From Calonectria ilicicola (taxonomy: Eukaryota; Ascomycota; Sordariomycetes; Hypocreales; Nectriaceae), in NCBI GenBank assembly GCA_020809705.1, contig CP085833.1, positions 1,736,001-1,800,000 on the forward strand: a stretch of 64,000 nt of DNA. Reading direction: 5' to 3'. Below the pieces are notes generated by a model that saw nothing but the letters and a program-made list of their open reading frames with translations, had not been told where the DNA came from and ran no database searches. The translations under genes and the position numbers were made by a program. Within the stretch, counting starts at the first letter, position 1. Each line of letters starts with the position of its first letter. Below, one piece after another: positions 1 to 9,789 of the stretch.

Positions 1-1886
1 GATTGGGCCATGTTGAAGAGCGGGGTTCGCTGATAGGCGAGCGGTAATTTTCAAAAGGATCTCGCCAGTCTCCCAAATTCAGCCAGCCGTTGCGACGTTA
101 ATAATGGCAATGTGAGACCTCTGAGGCTGGACCGACAAGGAACGTGGTCTCAGGTCACACGATAAGAGGCAGATCGGCAGACAAGCTTCTTGGGCCACTA
201 GGCCCATTACAGGGAGAAACAAGATGATTAGCGCTGGGGAAGACGCCCACGTGCTGGCCAGCAGCGGCCATGGGCGAACGCGTGAAAGGCGGCCAAGAAC
301 CATTGCTCGAAAGATGGATCTGTCGTGTGACACTATTGACCAACTACTTTAATCGTATTGGATGCCTTTACGAACGAAATCTTCTAGAGACAAAAGTTCG
401 ACTCCACGTGGGATGAGACCCCAATGAAACAACAGAGAGAGGCCATGCAATACCAGCCACACGAGAATTGAAACAAGTGATTGGTGGCTGAAACAAGAAT
501 AAAGAATAAATAAATCGGCATGAATAAATCGCGTATTCCTCAGCGACTTTTTAGGAAATTTCTCGTTAAATCCCGTATCAATCGGTCTCTCTGTTGAAAA
601 TTCTCTGTGGTGAATCCGATGAGCGAAATAAATGGGTCGTCAGGCAATACGAGAACTAGCCAAGACCATCAAATAAAACCAGCCAGCCCTTGTCTTTCCT
701 CAGCGAGGCGCTGAATAAATAGGTCTCAAAAAATCCAAACAAAAGCAATACGCGTATTTTCAAGGTGTGCATCTCCCAAACTTCGGAACATTTCCAGGCA
801 CTGCAACATCAACTGCATGCATGGCTTCGGCAAAGCAAAGATCCACGTCTAGGGTTCGCCGTTGTGGAGATGATGGATGGAAAGCACACACGAATCAGTG
901 GCAAAAGCCCTAGTCAGCCTCAACTTGACCCTTGAATACCGCAACGGGCCGTCCCATCAAAATGTGGTAGCGGTGTTCTCGAATCCCGTCCGAAAGTACA
1001 TCGTCTTGTCCGCTTTTATGAGTAGCATCGCAGGTTCCGGTGACATGGATCCCGGCGAGTGACGTGAAGAGGATGACTTGATGGAATTCCCCTGGGCGTA
1101 TGCAAGTACTAATGCACGCGAGGGGGGCAATCACACCGTAGACTTGATAGGCCAAGTTCTGATAGATCTTTTTATATCCGAATTTCCATTTATTCCAGGT
1201 GAGCGTACTGCTCATTCGTCACTCAACCATTCCAGTTATTTATCAATTCATGTTCTGTGATGTAATTAGACTTGTTTACCTCCTCCATCTAACCAATCAG
1301 TGCGAGTACTCCATGATTTAACCATGGCCCATGTCCCTCCCACCAAAAACTCCCAGTCAACCCTCCTGGCAACTCACATCTTGCATTCAACATTCCGAAA
1401 ATAAGCAGACGTCACTCACATGTCAGCTCAACACATTTCCAATCGGGTGATAATATCCGCAAACAAGCACGTTCACCAGTCATCTTCCCCGCGTTCTCTA
1501 CACTGGTAATACCATGGGTACATTAATGGCAAAGCTCCGCTTCCCAGGCTAGCGTAGCGGTTTTGCCACGTCCTAGCCACTCCGGGCTTGATTGCTGACG
1601 ACTCGAACCATCTCCGACCAATTTCCGTCTTTAGCATCTCCGCACCTTTAAGATGTTTGACCAAAGCCATGATATCGTATCGGGATTGACCCCGCTGGAA
1701 TGTTCAGGCCCCGCATGTATCGGCCAACTTGGCTGGGTAAAATCCTGCTGTAAGACGATGCCCCTCCCGGGCTGATGACTTCTTTTGGTTAGTGAGAGTC
1801 ACCATCTCTCTTCTCAATATTTTGTATTCAAAATTCGCAAAATTCAAATCAAACATTCATTGATATACAGAAACTCATCTATCGTC
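1..1886. other. Left-edge intergenic region
   Basis: I see no convincing gene here. Short open frames exist on both strands but none shows a recognisable domain or a consistent intron structure. The first 800 bases are AT-rich and the last about 100 bases are the leader of the downstream MetE-like gene. The window may cut off a gene lying further left; nothing in the first bases identifies one. Confidence 0.5.
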
Positions 1887-3267
1887 ATGTCGTCGTCCAC
1901 CAAGACTGCAGCCCCTTTCAAGGCGGAGCACATGGGCTCCTTGCTACGACCCCAACAACTGCTTGACATCAGAGAGCAGATCCGGGAAAAGGGACGTTCA
2001 GCCGAGGAAGCGGGGCTCACTCAAGTTGAGAAGGATGCCGTCGCGGAGGTTGTCAAGCTGCAACGCGACCTTGGTTTCAAAGCCGTCAACAGCGGAGAGT
2101 ACAACCGCACCCGTTTCTGGGGGCTCATGTGGGACGAATTCGAGGGCACCACCAAGCTCCAAGATGCCCACGCGAGTCTCTTCCGCCTCTACCATCCGGA
2201 TGTCGTGAGCCTGATTGAGACCGGTCGAAAGGTCATGCCTGGCGAATCCGTCATTGCGGGGGGCAAGCTTTCCCACAATCCAGCAAAGTCTATTTCAAAC
2301 CTTCACGAGCTGCGCCTAGTTCAGCAAGCTCTTCCCAAAGAGGAATGGGGCAACATTAAGCTCACAATGATTGTAAGCATTACCCCTCGGGAGTGATTCA
2401 AGGACAGTACTGACATTGAGTCGAGACGCCTGCTTGGTTCCATATGAGATATGGCCAAGGCAAGGCCTACACCCCTGAGGCTTACTCCAACGATGCCGAG
2501 TACTTCAAGGATGTCGCCAAGGTGTACCAAGCTGAGTTGGATCAGCTATACAAGGCTGGCCTGCGTAATGTTCAGTTCGATGACCCTGGAATGGCTTGTA
2601 AGTGTTCCATCAATGATTTTTTTAAGGATACATGCTAAAAACCCTTCAAGACTTTTGCTCAAACAAGTTCCGTGACGGCTGGGCAGCTGATTCCAACAAC
2701 ATTGGAACTGTAGAGGACCTTCTAGATGCATACATTGAACTTTACAATGACTCCATTTCCAAATGCCCTGCCGATATGCACACTGGTATTCACCTTTGCC
2801 GAGGCAATTTTGTAGGTTGGCATGGGTCCCGTTTTAAAACACTACTAATAGTTTCGCAGATTGGTGGTCGCCACTTCGCTGAAGGTGCTTATGATATTAT
2901 TGCCGAGAAACTCTTCAAAAATCTCAATGTCAATACCTTCTATCTCGAGTACGACACTGAGCGCTCGGGTGGCTTTGAACCGCTCCAGCATCTGCCCAAG
3001 GGCAAGCATGTTGTCGTTGGTGTAATCAGCACCAAGCTTCCTCAACTCGAGGACAAGGAAGAGATGAAGAAGCGTATTCTTTCTGCCGCCGATTGGGTTG
3101 CCAAGGGTTCTGGCGAATCACGAGAGGAAGCTCTCAAGAGAATCAGTGTGAGCCCCCAGTGCGGTTTCAGCACTCACGAAACTGGCTATCCGCTAGGCTT
3201 CCCAGAGCAAAAGGCCAAGCTGGCTTTGGTCAGAGAAATCGCCGATGAGATTTGGGGCCAACCTTGA
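1887..3267 (+). CDS. MetE-like (cobalamin-independent methionine synthase C-terminal fold) zinc protein
   Basis: This four-exon gene (1887-2372, 2426-2597, 2651-2811, 2860-3267) encodes 408 residues. Frames join cleanly across introns of 53, 53 and 48 bp, each with a branch-like CTGAC/CTAA(A/T) motif. The protein has the UROD/MetE barrel pattern: an early HMGSLLRP motif, SGEYNRTRFW, DDPGMAYF across the second intron, a His-x-Cys pair in GIHLCRGNF, a Glu in YLEYDTERSGG and a Cys in SPQCGFSTH. These correspond to the zinc ligands of MetE. It is about half the length of true MetE and lacks its N-terminal domain, so it is probably a stand-alone homologue of the YxjG type that moves a methyl group to or from a thiol. 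The substrate is unknown. An in-frame ATG at 1785 exists, but 1887 gives the normal N-terminus. Confidence 0.88.
2812..2859 (+). other. 48-bp frame-preserving intron
   Basis: The intron starts GTAGGT and ends TTTCGCAG, with ACTACTAATAG as a good branch site. It is an exact multiple of three and contains no stop codon, so unspliced mRNA would insert 16 residues. Family logic (GNF joined to IGGRHF) says that splicing gives the normal protein. Confidence 0.75.
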
Positions 3268-3485
3268 TCATCGTGTACAAATTATGGCAATTCACTAGAC
3301 CACACTTCATATTAGCCACGTGTGCGAACAGCCATTTTTGATCTACTCGTCAACCTATTCGTAACTTGAATAACAATTCATTCTTATTTTCTTCTTTGTA
3401 TGCCAATATATTATGAGAGTCAAATTTAACTACATAGCTTCAATCCAATACTGAGGCTGTTTAAGCTATCATACAAGAGAAATGA

Positions 3486-4922
3486 TTACCAGGCATTCAA
3501 CATCTCGTAACGTTTCCCAACTGTGGTCCCGTTGTTACTAGAGCCATTGGAATAGATAGACAACGTATCTGTAGTGTTCTTATACTTCACACCACACTTT
3601 TCAGAAAATCCACTAAATCTGTCCGTTCTGTCCTGGACGTAATCTTCAAATCCGCTTCTTGAACAGGTTGTGCCTGGTCCATCGTTGCAGTCAGGCAATG
3701 GCTGTGGTGCACTATTAACCAACACACGATAATATTCTCCATCATCAAATCCATAGCTCCCTGTGCAGTTGAACCGCTCGATGGCGATGTTGGTAAGGAA
3801 GGGCAGAATATTTGAGCTCTTCCAAGCCCTTCGATAGTTGATTCGGTCCAGCGGCATTGTGTCGTTAATGGTGGCCTCGCTCCCCCCAAAATCAGAATTG
3901 TTAAATAAGCCCATGGCTACTAAAACCATGGGTGGCAGTTCTCGATGCGTGAAGCTGACGTAGAGGTCTTGGTCGTCGTTATCTTCGCTCAAAAGCAAAT
4001 TCGCCGTGGCGTTGAACCAAGGCAGACCTGCGTAACCTGCAACCTGGTTTCCATAGCCAACATTGTAATGATACCTCACGTCCTCAGAATATTCCCAACC
4101 AAGCCAATCGTCAGGCGTAAATAATTCTAGGTCGCAAAATGGTGACTTTCCGCGAATGACGGTTTCGTAGCCACACAACTGCTGCATGCCAAAAACGTCA
4201 TTGACAGTAAAGTTGAAATCGGGAGCCAAGTCATTGAAGCGAGCAATGATGGGTTTGGAATATTTCTCTTGGTATACCGATGATTGATCGCTTCCTGCAG
4301 ATGAAGAGTATGCTGGACAAGCCGAGTAAGGTGTCAAGCTGTCAGCACCAGACTCTTCTGACTCATAAATGCTGACGACATTCATGGTGTTGTCATCTGA
4401 TTCAAGGCCACGGACCAAGGACTGCGCAGACTTGTAAGTTCGTTCCGCAGAAGATGTCCACACTCGCTTCGGTAATCTCAGGTTGGGATATCTGAACTGC
4501 AAATCGACCCCAAGAGTTGTAGCCTCGAGTTTGCCAACCCTGGTCAAGAGCTCAGATTCGGCCTCCGAAAATGGGGCCGACCAGTCAGCCAGGAAATTCA
4601 GGTACGGAACCTTGCTCCATTCAATGCCGGTCTTGTTTCCAAGCTTCTCAACAAAAGGTTGTATGTACTCTTCATAGTCAAAGTCGTTTGCATAAATAGC
4701 GGCATGGCGGACTAAATAAGCGGCACGTTCAGGCGTGCAGCCTTGAGGGGCATCTGGAGATGCCGAAGGGTCTTGAGGCTCGAAATAAGGCGAGATACCC
4801 GCAAGATGTTCAAGCGGGTTGAATTTATATGTGGAGTAGAGGGTCGATGCCGACGAATAAGCCACATATAGAGAGAGATGGAAGAAGAGCTGAGTGCTCA
4901 CGTTGCGTGGTCGGGGCCCCAT
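3486..4922 (-). CDS. Secreted histidine-phosphatase-fold (phytase-like) protein with altered catalytic motifs
   Basis: This single exon encodes 478 residues from the ATG at 4922; the open frame upstream of it has no ATG. A hydrophobic stretch at about residues 11-26 looks like a signal peptide or anchor, and several N-x-S/T sites and cysteines suit secretion. Overall length and the pattern (VRH near residue 72, an RVWTSSAERT block near 154-162, SFTHRE near 323-328) match branch 2 histidine phosphatases such as fungal phytases and acid phosphatases. The usual RHGxRxP is RHAAIYA here and the usual C-terminal HD is HRE. The nucleophile His is kept but its supporting Arg is replaced, so activity may be reduced or changed. 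It lies tail to tail with the MetE-like gene, with about 220 bp between stop codons. Confidence 0.8.
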   Translation of the reverse strand: MGPRPRNVSTQLFFHLSLYVAYSSASTLYSTYKFNPLEHLAGISPYFEPQDPSASPDAPQGCTPERAAYLVRHAAIYANDFDYEEYIQPFVEKLGNKTGIEWSKVPYLNFLADWSAPFSEAESELLTRVGKLEATTLGVDLQFRYPNLRLPKRVWTSSAERTYKSAQSLVRGLESDDNTMNVVSIYESEESGADSLTPYSACPAYSSSAGSDQSSVYQEKYSKPIIARFNDLAPDFNFTVNDVFGMQQLCGYETVIRGKSPFCDLELFTPDDWLGWEYSEDVRYHYNVGYGNQVAGYAGLPWFNATANLLLSEDNDDQDLYVSFTHRELPPMVLVAMGLFNNSDFGGSEATINDTMPLDRINYRRAWKSSNILPFLTNIAIERFNCTGSYGFDDGEYYRVLVNSAPQPLPDCNDGPGTTCSRSGFEDYVQDRTDRFSGFSEKCGVKYKNTTDTLSIYSNGSSNNGTTVGKRYEMLNAW

Positions 4923-5441
4923 GGCGCGTACTTGGACTAGCAAAATCCAAGAAGCCTAATTGTATGCATATGTCGATCGAGCGATAAGGAGAGACTAGGC
5001 TAGCTATATACAAAACCAATTTGTGGATTTGTGCAGCCTTTTGAGCCAAGTCAGTCAGCCATTTACATGTCATGATGAGTTGTCGCGGCACTGAATTCCC
5101 GATCTTGACGTCATTTGTCAAAGCTGAATGGGGTCAAACCAAGACGTAAACTTATTGCGTTCCCCACAACACGACAGCCAAGCCGGTTATTGTTATGTCA
5201 ATCTTTATGCTCGCGTCATCGACATTGCCACGTTGAGTTTGTATACAACGCCAGGAATTAGGCCTTGAAGAAGCGAGGGGACTAAGGTCCAATGTCAGCA
5301 ATTGCAACCCCCCTTCTCAGACACAATGAGCCAAAGTACAAGCTGGTGTGGGTACTCCACTTGGCCCTAACCTGTATATCTCACTTCTCGGACCCGCGCC
5401 TCCAACCAATCCGATCTGCTACTCAGGCGCCACGCCTGAAA
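4923..5441. other. Intergenic region between phosphatase-like gene and tRNA-Asp
   Basis: This holds the promoter and leader side of the minus-strand phosphatase-like gene and the 5' flank of the tRNA. I see no coding sequence or repeat in it. Confidence 0.5.
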
Positions 5442-5527
5442 TCTTCCGTAGTATAGTGGTCAGTATGCAAGCTTGTCATTCAGTTAACAGAGCGCTTGAG
5501 ACCCGGGTTCAATTCCCGGCGGGAGAG
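5442..5527 (+). tRNA. tRNA-Asp(GTC) with 14-nt intron
   Basis: The acceptor stem pairs TCTTCCG with CGGGAGA (one G-U), with G as discriminator. The D-arm is TAGTATAGTGGTCAGTAT, the anticodon stem CAAGC pairs with GCTTG, and the T-arm is CCGGG-TTCAATT-CCCGG. The anticodon GTC is at 5475-5477. A 14-nt intron (5479-5492) sits one base after the anticodon, the canonical site. Removing it leaves a standard loop. Confidence 0.95.
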
Positions 5528-5557
5528 ATCCAGCCACATGTGATACACATGAGTTTC

Positions 5558-5564
5558 TTTTTTT
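5558..5564 (+). terminator. Pol III T-run terminator of tRNA-Asp
   Basis: A run of seven T lies 31 nt past the tRNA 3' end, followed by a second T-run. This is the usual RNA polymerase III stop. Confidence 0.7.
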
Positions 5565-6194
5565 GCTTTTTGGTCGTCTTGTTGAATAAGTTTTATTATG
5601 GTAAATCGTGGGCTCGACCAAGGGGGAGCTGCAAAGCCACAACGGTGGCAGATACAACTAAGTTTGGCCATATGATTCGCCCAACCAAGATACAATCAAT
5701 TGTTGAATAAGTATTATTCGCCAAATTATTTTTTATTTTTATTGTACAAATTCCAAAAATTTGGTCCTGCCATGGATGCGGGATTAACCCCATCAAATGC
5801 AGAGAGGTGGATATCGCGAATCAATCCTCACAGGCTTACATTAGTGGAAGATTTGCTGGGATGCACTAAAAAGTCCACTAAAAGACCAGCAGAAATGTCT
5901 ATTATCAGGCCCTGGCCCATTAAATTCAGGACACTCTGAACTTGCACTGTTATGGCAGTGCTTGCTTCCTATGCCACTCGCAGACTGATCCGATTCCAAA
6001 TACCACTTTTAATATCAGAACTCTCGACGGATTGATGCATCCAATACTAAACAAGATTTCGATCTCAGTATCAACAATCGCTTCAGACGAGGTGGCGATT
6101 CCAACAGTAGTCATCCAAGATCTAGCCCGCATGATGCCAACCAATAAATTTAGAAGCGCATTCCCTGGCTTGATTCGACTTCGATTCACATAGA
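5565..6194. other. AT-rich flank of tRNA-Asp
   Basis: No gene is supported. A near-identical 17-base word starting GTTGAATAAG occurs at about 5580 and again at about 5701, roughly 120 bp apart. It may be a small degenerate insertion, but there is no transposase or clear terminal repeat. Confidence 0.4.
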
Positions 6195-8120
6195 TCAGGC
6201 AAGTTCCTCCAAGCTTATATCGCTAAAATCCGCCGGGTCAAGCACGGGCTCACCCTTGCCGAAAGAATAGATGCTAAACATGACACCTGTGAAGCATCCA
6301 CCAACTGGGGGCGCAATAGTAAGCTCCTTTGAAGGAACTCCCCTCAAAACTGTAGTCGATGGTGTGTGCAATTGAACGTTGTATATCGTTGGCTCAGTGT
6401 GTATCTCAAACTTGATACCTTCCTCCGCCAAGTCTGGCAGTTGTGTGTTGAGAATGTTGACCTACAACTCGTTAGTTCACTCATAATATCAATAACTCCG
6501 GTGCATTTACTTCAATTCCCTTGTCACTCAGCCTCCCTGGCCCTCTATAAATGGCTCTTGGTTTAATGCTGCCATCATCTTCCCTGGCAGCAACAATTCC
6601 AATTGCAGCGTAGGAGTACTGGCTCCACCAAAGCACAACGCCAGCTTCGTATCCAGCAACAGTAGGGTTGAACCTCATGGTGGCACAGAAACGCTGGTTG
6701 TATGACGTTTGTTTCCTGAGAAGCATTGCTGGAGACTCGGGGCTAGAAAGGTCGAAGCAATTTCCATACAACCTCAGGAAACCTGGTCTCTCTGTCAAAC
6801 TAAAGCACTGCTTCAGTGGAGTATCTAGATTGAGTTAGCCCATGTACTTTGGTCCTATGTTGGCAAGTTTTACTTTTTTGATACCATCCAAGCTCCAGTG
6901 AGCTTTTGGACAAATCAGCAGACCATGCACTAGGCCCAGCAGCACTCGCAGAAGCCAAGGATGTCCGCCCCACTGTCTCGAGGGTGATATTCTTTCCGTC
7001 GTTGAAGATTGGCCAGTCATCGTGCCACTCAACTGTTACCAAAAACGTTTCACGGCCTGCTAATATTAGCTTAGTAAAGAATAATGGGCATGGAACGTAA
7101 ATACCAAGCTGGGGTTCAATAAAAGAGCCTTCATCCTTCACTGGGCGCACACCAAGGAATACAGCCCACCATGAACCATTGCCATCTTCAAAGACATCGG
7201 CGTGACCTGTCCTCTGAACCTCTTCATCAGGCCCATTATACCACAAAGGCTTTCCTTGACCTTCCCAAGGTCCGTATGGACCTTCACGACTACGCAGAAC
7301 CCATTCTTGATGTCCCGCCTCGGTGCCTCCTTCAGCAGTGAAGAGGTAATAATAGACGCCGCGTTTGATAATGTGGGATCCTTCTGCAAGACCGTAAGGA
7401 GACTCTCTGATGACCTTTGGTGGAGTCAGGGTGCGCCCTGTCGGCAAGTCAATTTCCGAAACGTGAATGGCAAAATCCTTGACCTTGGAGTCGGGAGCGC
7501 GCCAAGCCAATCGCATCGTGGTGGATAAATAAACCTTGCCGTCGTCGTCCCAGAAAAGCTAAGGGGGTGAGATTCTAATTTGTTTTGGAAACTGTAAAAA
7601 GGGATGCTTACGTCCTGGTCGAAGCCGGGGTTATCAAAATAGACTGGATCAGACCAGGCATTTTCGTCCCAGATGTTGTCAGTCCATACGTAGAACCCAC
7701 GGGGGAAAATACGTTCCTACAGACTCGATGAGCTTCAGAAAATACAAAATTAGGCAAAAAATATTGGTCAAGGCTTACATCAGACGTAGGGCGATATCGT
7801 TGGAAGAGGCCATTTGCAAGATACCATCGCTTCTCCTGGGGCCGATATCTCAATGTGCTCGCCCAGCTTCCCGCGCCTGGCTCTACTGTTCGCATCTCAA
7901 TCTGGGAGCGTCTGTTGAGGGCATGGCCAATCAAAGTCCAGTCGACAAGATTGGTAGATGTGTAGATTGCGCATCCCGGGAACAATTCAAATGTTGAGGT
8001 GCTGAGGAAATATGTCGTGGGCGTGTTCTCAGTCGCGGGCACAACACATACTGTCGGATCCGGGTTGAAGCCTCGAATGACAGGATTTTGAAAGGTTACG
8101 ATCGGGCTCGAAGTTGACAT
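6195..8120 (-). CDS. Glycoside hydrolase family 43 (beta-xylosidase/arabinofuranosidase type)
   Basis: This six-exon gene (8120-7779, 7716-7612, 7558-7105, 7056-6874, 6824-6511, 6461-6195) encodes 554 residues; all junction phases agree. The catalytic triad of GH43 is visible: Asp21 in FNPDPT (base), Asp137 in WSDPVYF (pKa modulator) and Glu208 in AEGSHIIKR (acid). Near the end of the blade domain comes TPLKQCFSLTERPG, followed by a C-terminal beta-sandwich of about 200 residues (RFNPTVAGYEAGVVLW), as in two-domain GH43 enzymes of about 540 residues. There is no signal peptide, so it may act inside the cell on xylo- or arabino-oligosaccharides taken up from plant material. Exact substrate cannot be told from sequence. 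Confidence 0.93.
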
Positions 8121-9789
8121 TGTGCACTAGGGAGCGAATGTGAATTTTTGAGAGATTTACTTCGTGCCCATATCCAGCTTATTTTCAGACCAAAGGCCAG
8201 CTACCCTTTACTGACATTTTATGTGTCGTCTTGTTAGCGGCGTCCGTACGAGTTCCCGGCCGAGATCAGTTCACTCAGTCGGGCGGGGTTGGTGGAGCAG
8301 CAATTTTCCATCAATCGGATGGGCTGGGTTGGTGAGTGACAATGGCGGGGACGGGGATGAAGGTTGCAGAGACAAATCGTGGAGAGTCGAGGGAAGGGTT
8401 GTGTCATTGATAAGGCAGTGAAAGGGCTATTGCAGGTCTGTCTGTTAATCTTGAATTTAGCCGGCATCGCGACATTTTCGTATCCGGCTTTGGCTCAGCA
8501 GAAGAGGTAATAAAATGGAACACACCCAGGTTCTTTTTTCTTTTTTTTCTCTCTCTGCTTACGGGCCCCATCCATTCCTTCCCGCACCCATACCGCACCT
8601 ATACCGCACCTATACCGCCGCACCCTTACCGTACCGCACCACCATCCACCACCATCCATCCCATCCATACCATACCCTTTTCTTTCCCATCCATGGCTAG
8701 TCGTCCGTACTTGAGCCATCCATACCAGCCGGCGACACTGCACTAAAGCATTTAGCTCTTTCTAGCCATTGGGCACCAAGATCAAAGACATGGAGAGACG
8801 CGCACTGTCTTGCAAATACGCCCATCATCTGACTTCTGACTCGACTGCGCCATGGCTGTACATACGTACTCCGTAAATGCGCGATCCAGAGACAGCGCGC
8901 CCGGGCAGAACGTGTCGACGAACTGCCATATCCGAACGCCAAGGCCCCCCAGGACGCACTACTGGCTGAGCCAAGCCACTGCAACGGAACAGCGGATCGG
9001 CGCGCGCAGGGCGAAAAGGCAGTGAGTTCTAGTTCCAGTTCCCCTGGGGCTGGGGTCGGGCGGCGGGTTGCAGATGCAAGCTTGGATGCACACACCCATA
9101 GACATTGGATCAAGGGCCAACACCAAGCACCAGGCAACGAAACAAAAGACGAGCACAACCGCCCACAGAGTACGGCAGCATGGTAGTATGACAACATGAG
9201 GACGCGCGCGACACAGGCTGAGACGGCAAGGCGCCTACTGCTGTGGGCTTTCTCGCTCGCCGAGCCAGTCACTCCCCTCAGACGCAAGCCGTGGCAACTG
9301 CTGCCTCGACACTAGGTAGGACTTGGACCTACGCCAAGCTCATGTTAACCCACTCACTGCCTCTGTTTTTTCTCACTCGCAGCAGGGCTTCGCATCCTAG
9401 TCTCAGGTGATCTCACACCCGCGCTCCGGGGCATGCCATGGAATCCTCTCGCAAAAGAAAGCACAGAAAAATATTACTCACCGTTGAAAAAAGATCGTCC
9501 GTTCCCCAGTGGCTTGCGCAGGCCGATGACATAGGTCCTGCTGCAATTCGTCCCCTTTGGCACACCGTCTGCAGCCTCTTTGGCCCCCAGCGACTCCCGA
9601 CGGCCTGGTAACTCGAGGCTCAACAGCTTTCCCCTCTTATTAAATGTCAGCCCTGCCGTTGCGTTTGGCCCCCTCATATTTGGCTGGCTCTCTGCCTTTT
9701 CGTTGTTGTATTCTTCTCTTCTCTTCTCTTCTCGCCTTATTTTTTCTTCTTGCTTCATCTTGTAGTAGTCCAAACTCCGTAAACCCACC
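8121..9789. other. Divergent intergenic region (GH43 / STAND gene)
   Basis: This is the shared upstream region of two divergent genes. At about 8581-8700 there is a pyrimidine-rich block with short tandem words based on ACCGCACCTAT and CCATCC. An open frame of 196 codons on the minus strand (8697-9287) has no recognisable domain and a composition like its shadow strand, so I do not call it a gene. Confidence 0.5.
9705..9745 (+). promoter_or_regulatory. CT-rich leader tract before STAND gene
   Basis: A TTCTTCTCTTCTCTTCTCTT pyrimidine run lies 45-85 bp before the start codon. CT-rich tracts here are common near fungal transcription starts. The assignment rests on position and composition only. 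Confidence 0.5.

Noticed and set aside
8697..9287. 196-codon minus-strand open frame
   Set aside because: No domain, no homology-like pattern, and GC-rich DNA in which long chance frames are common.
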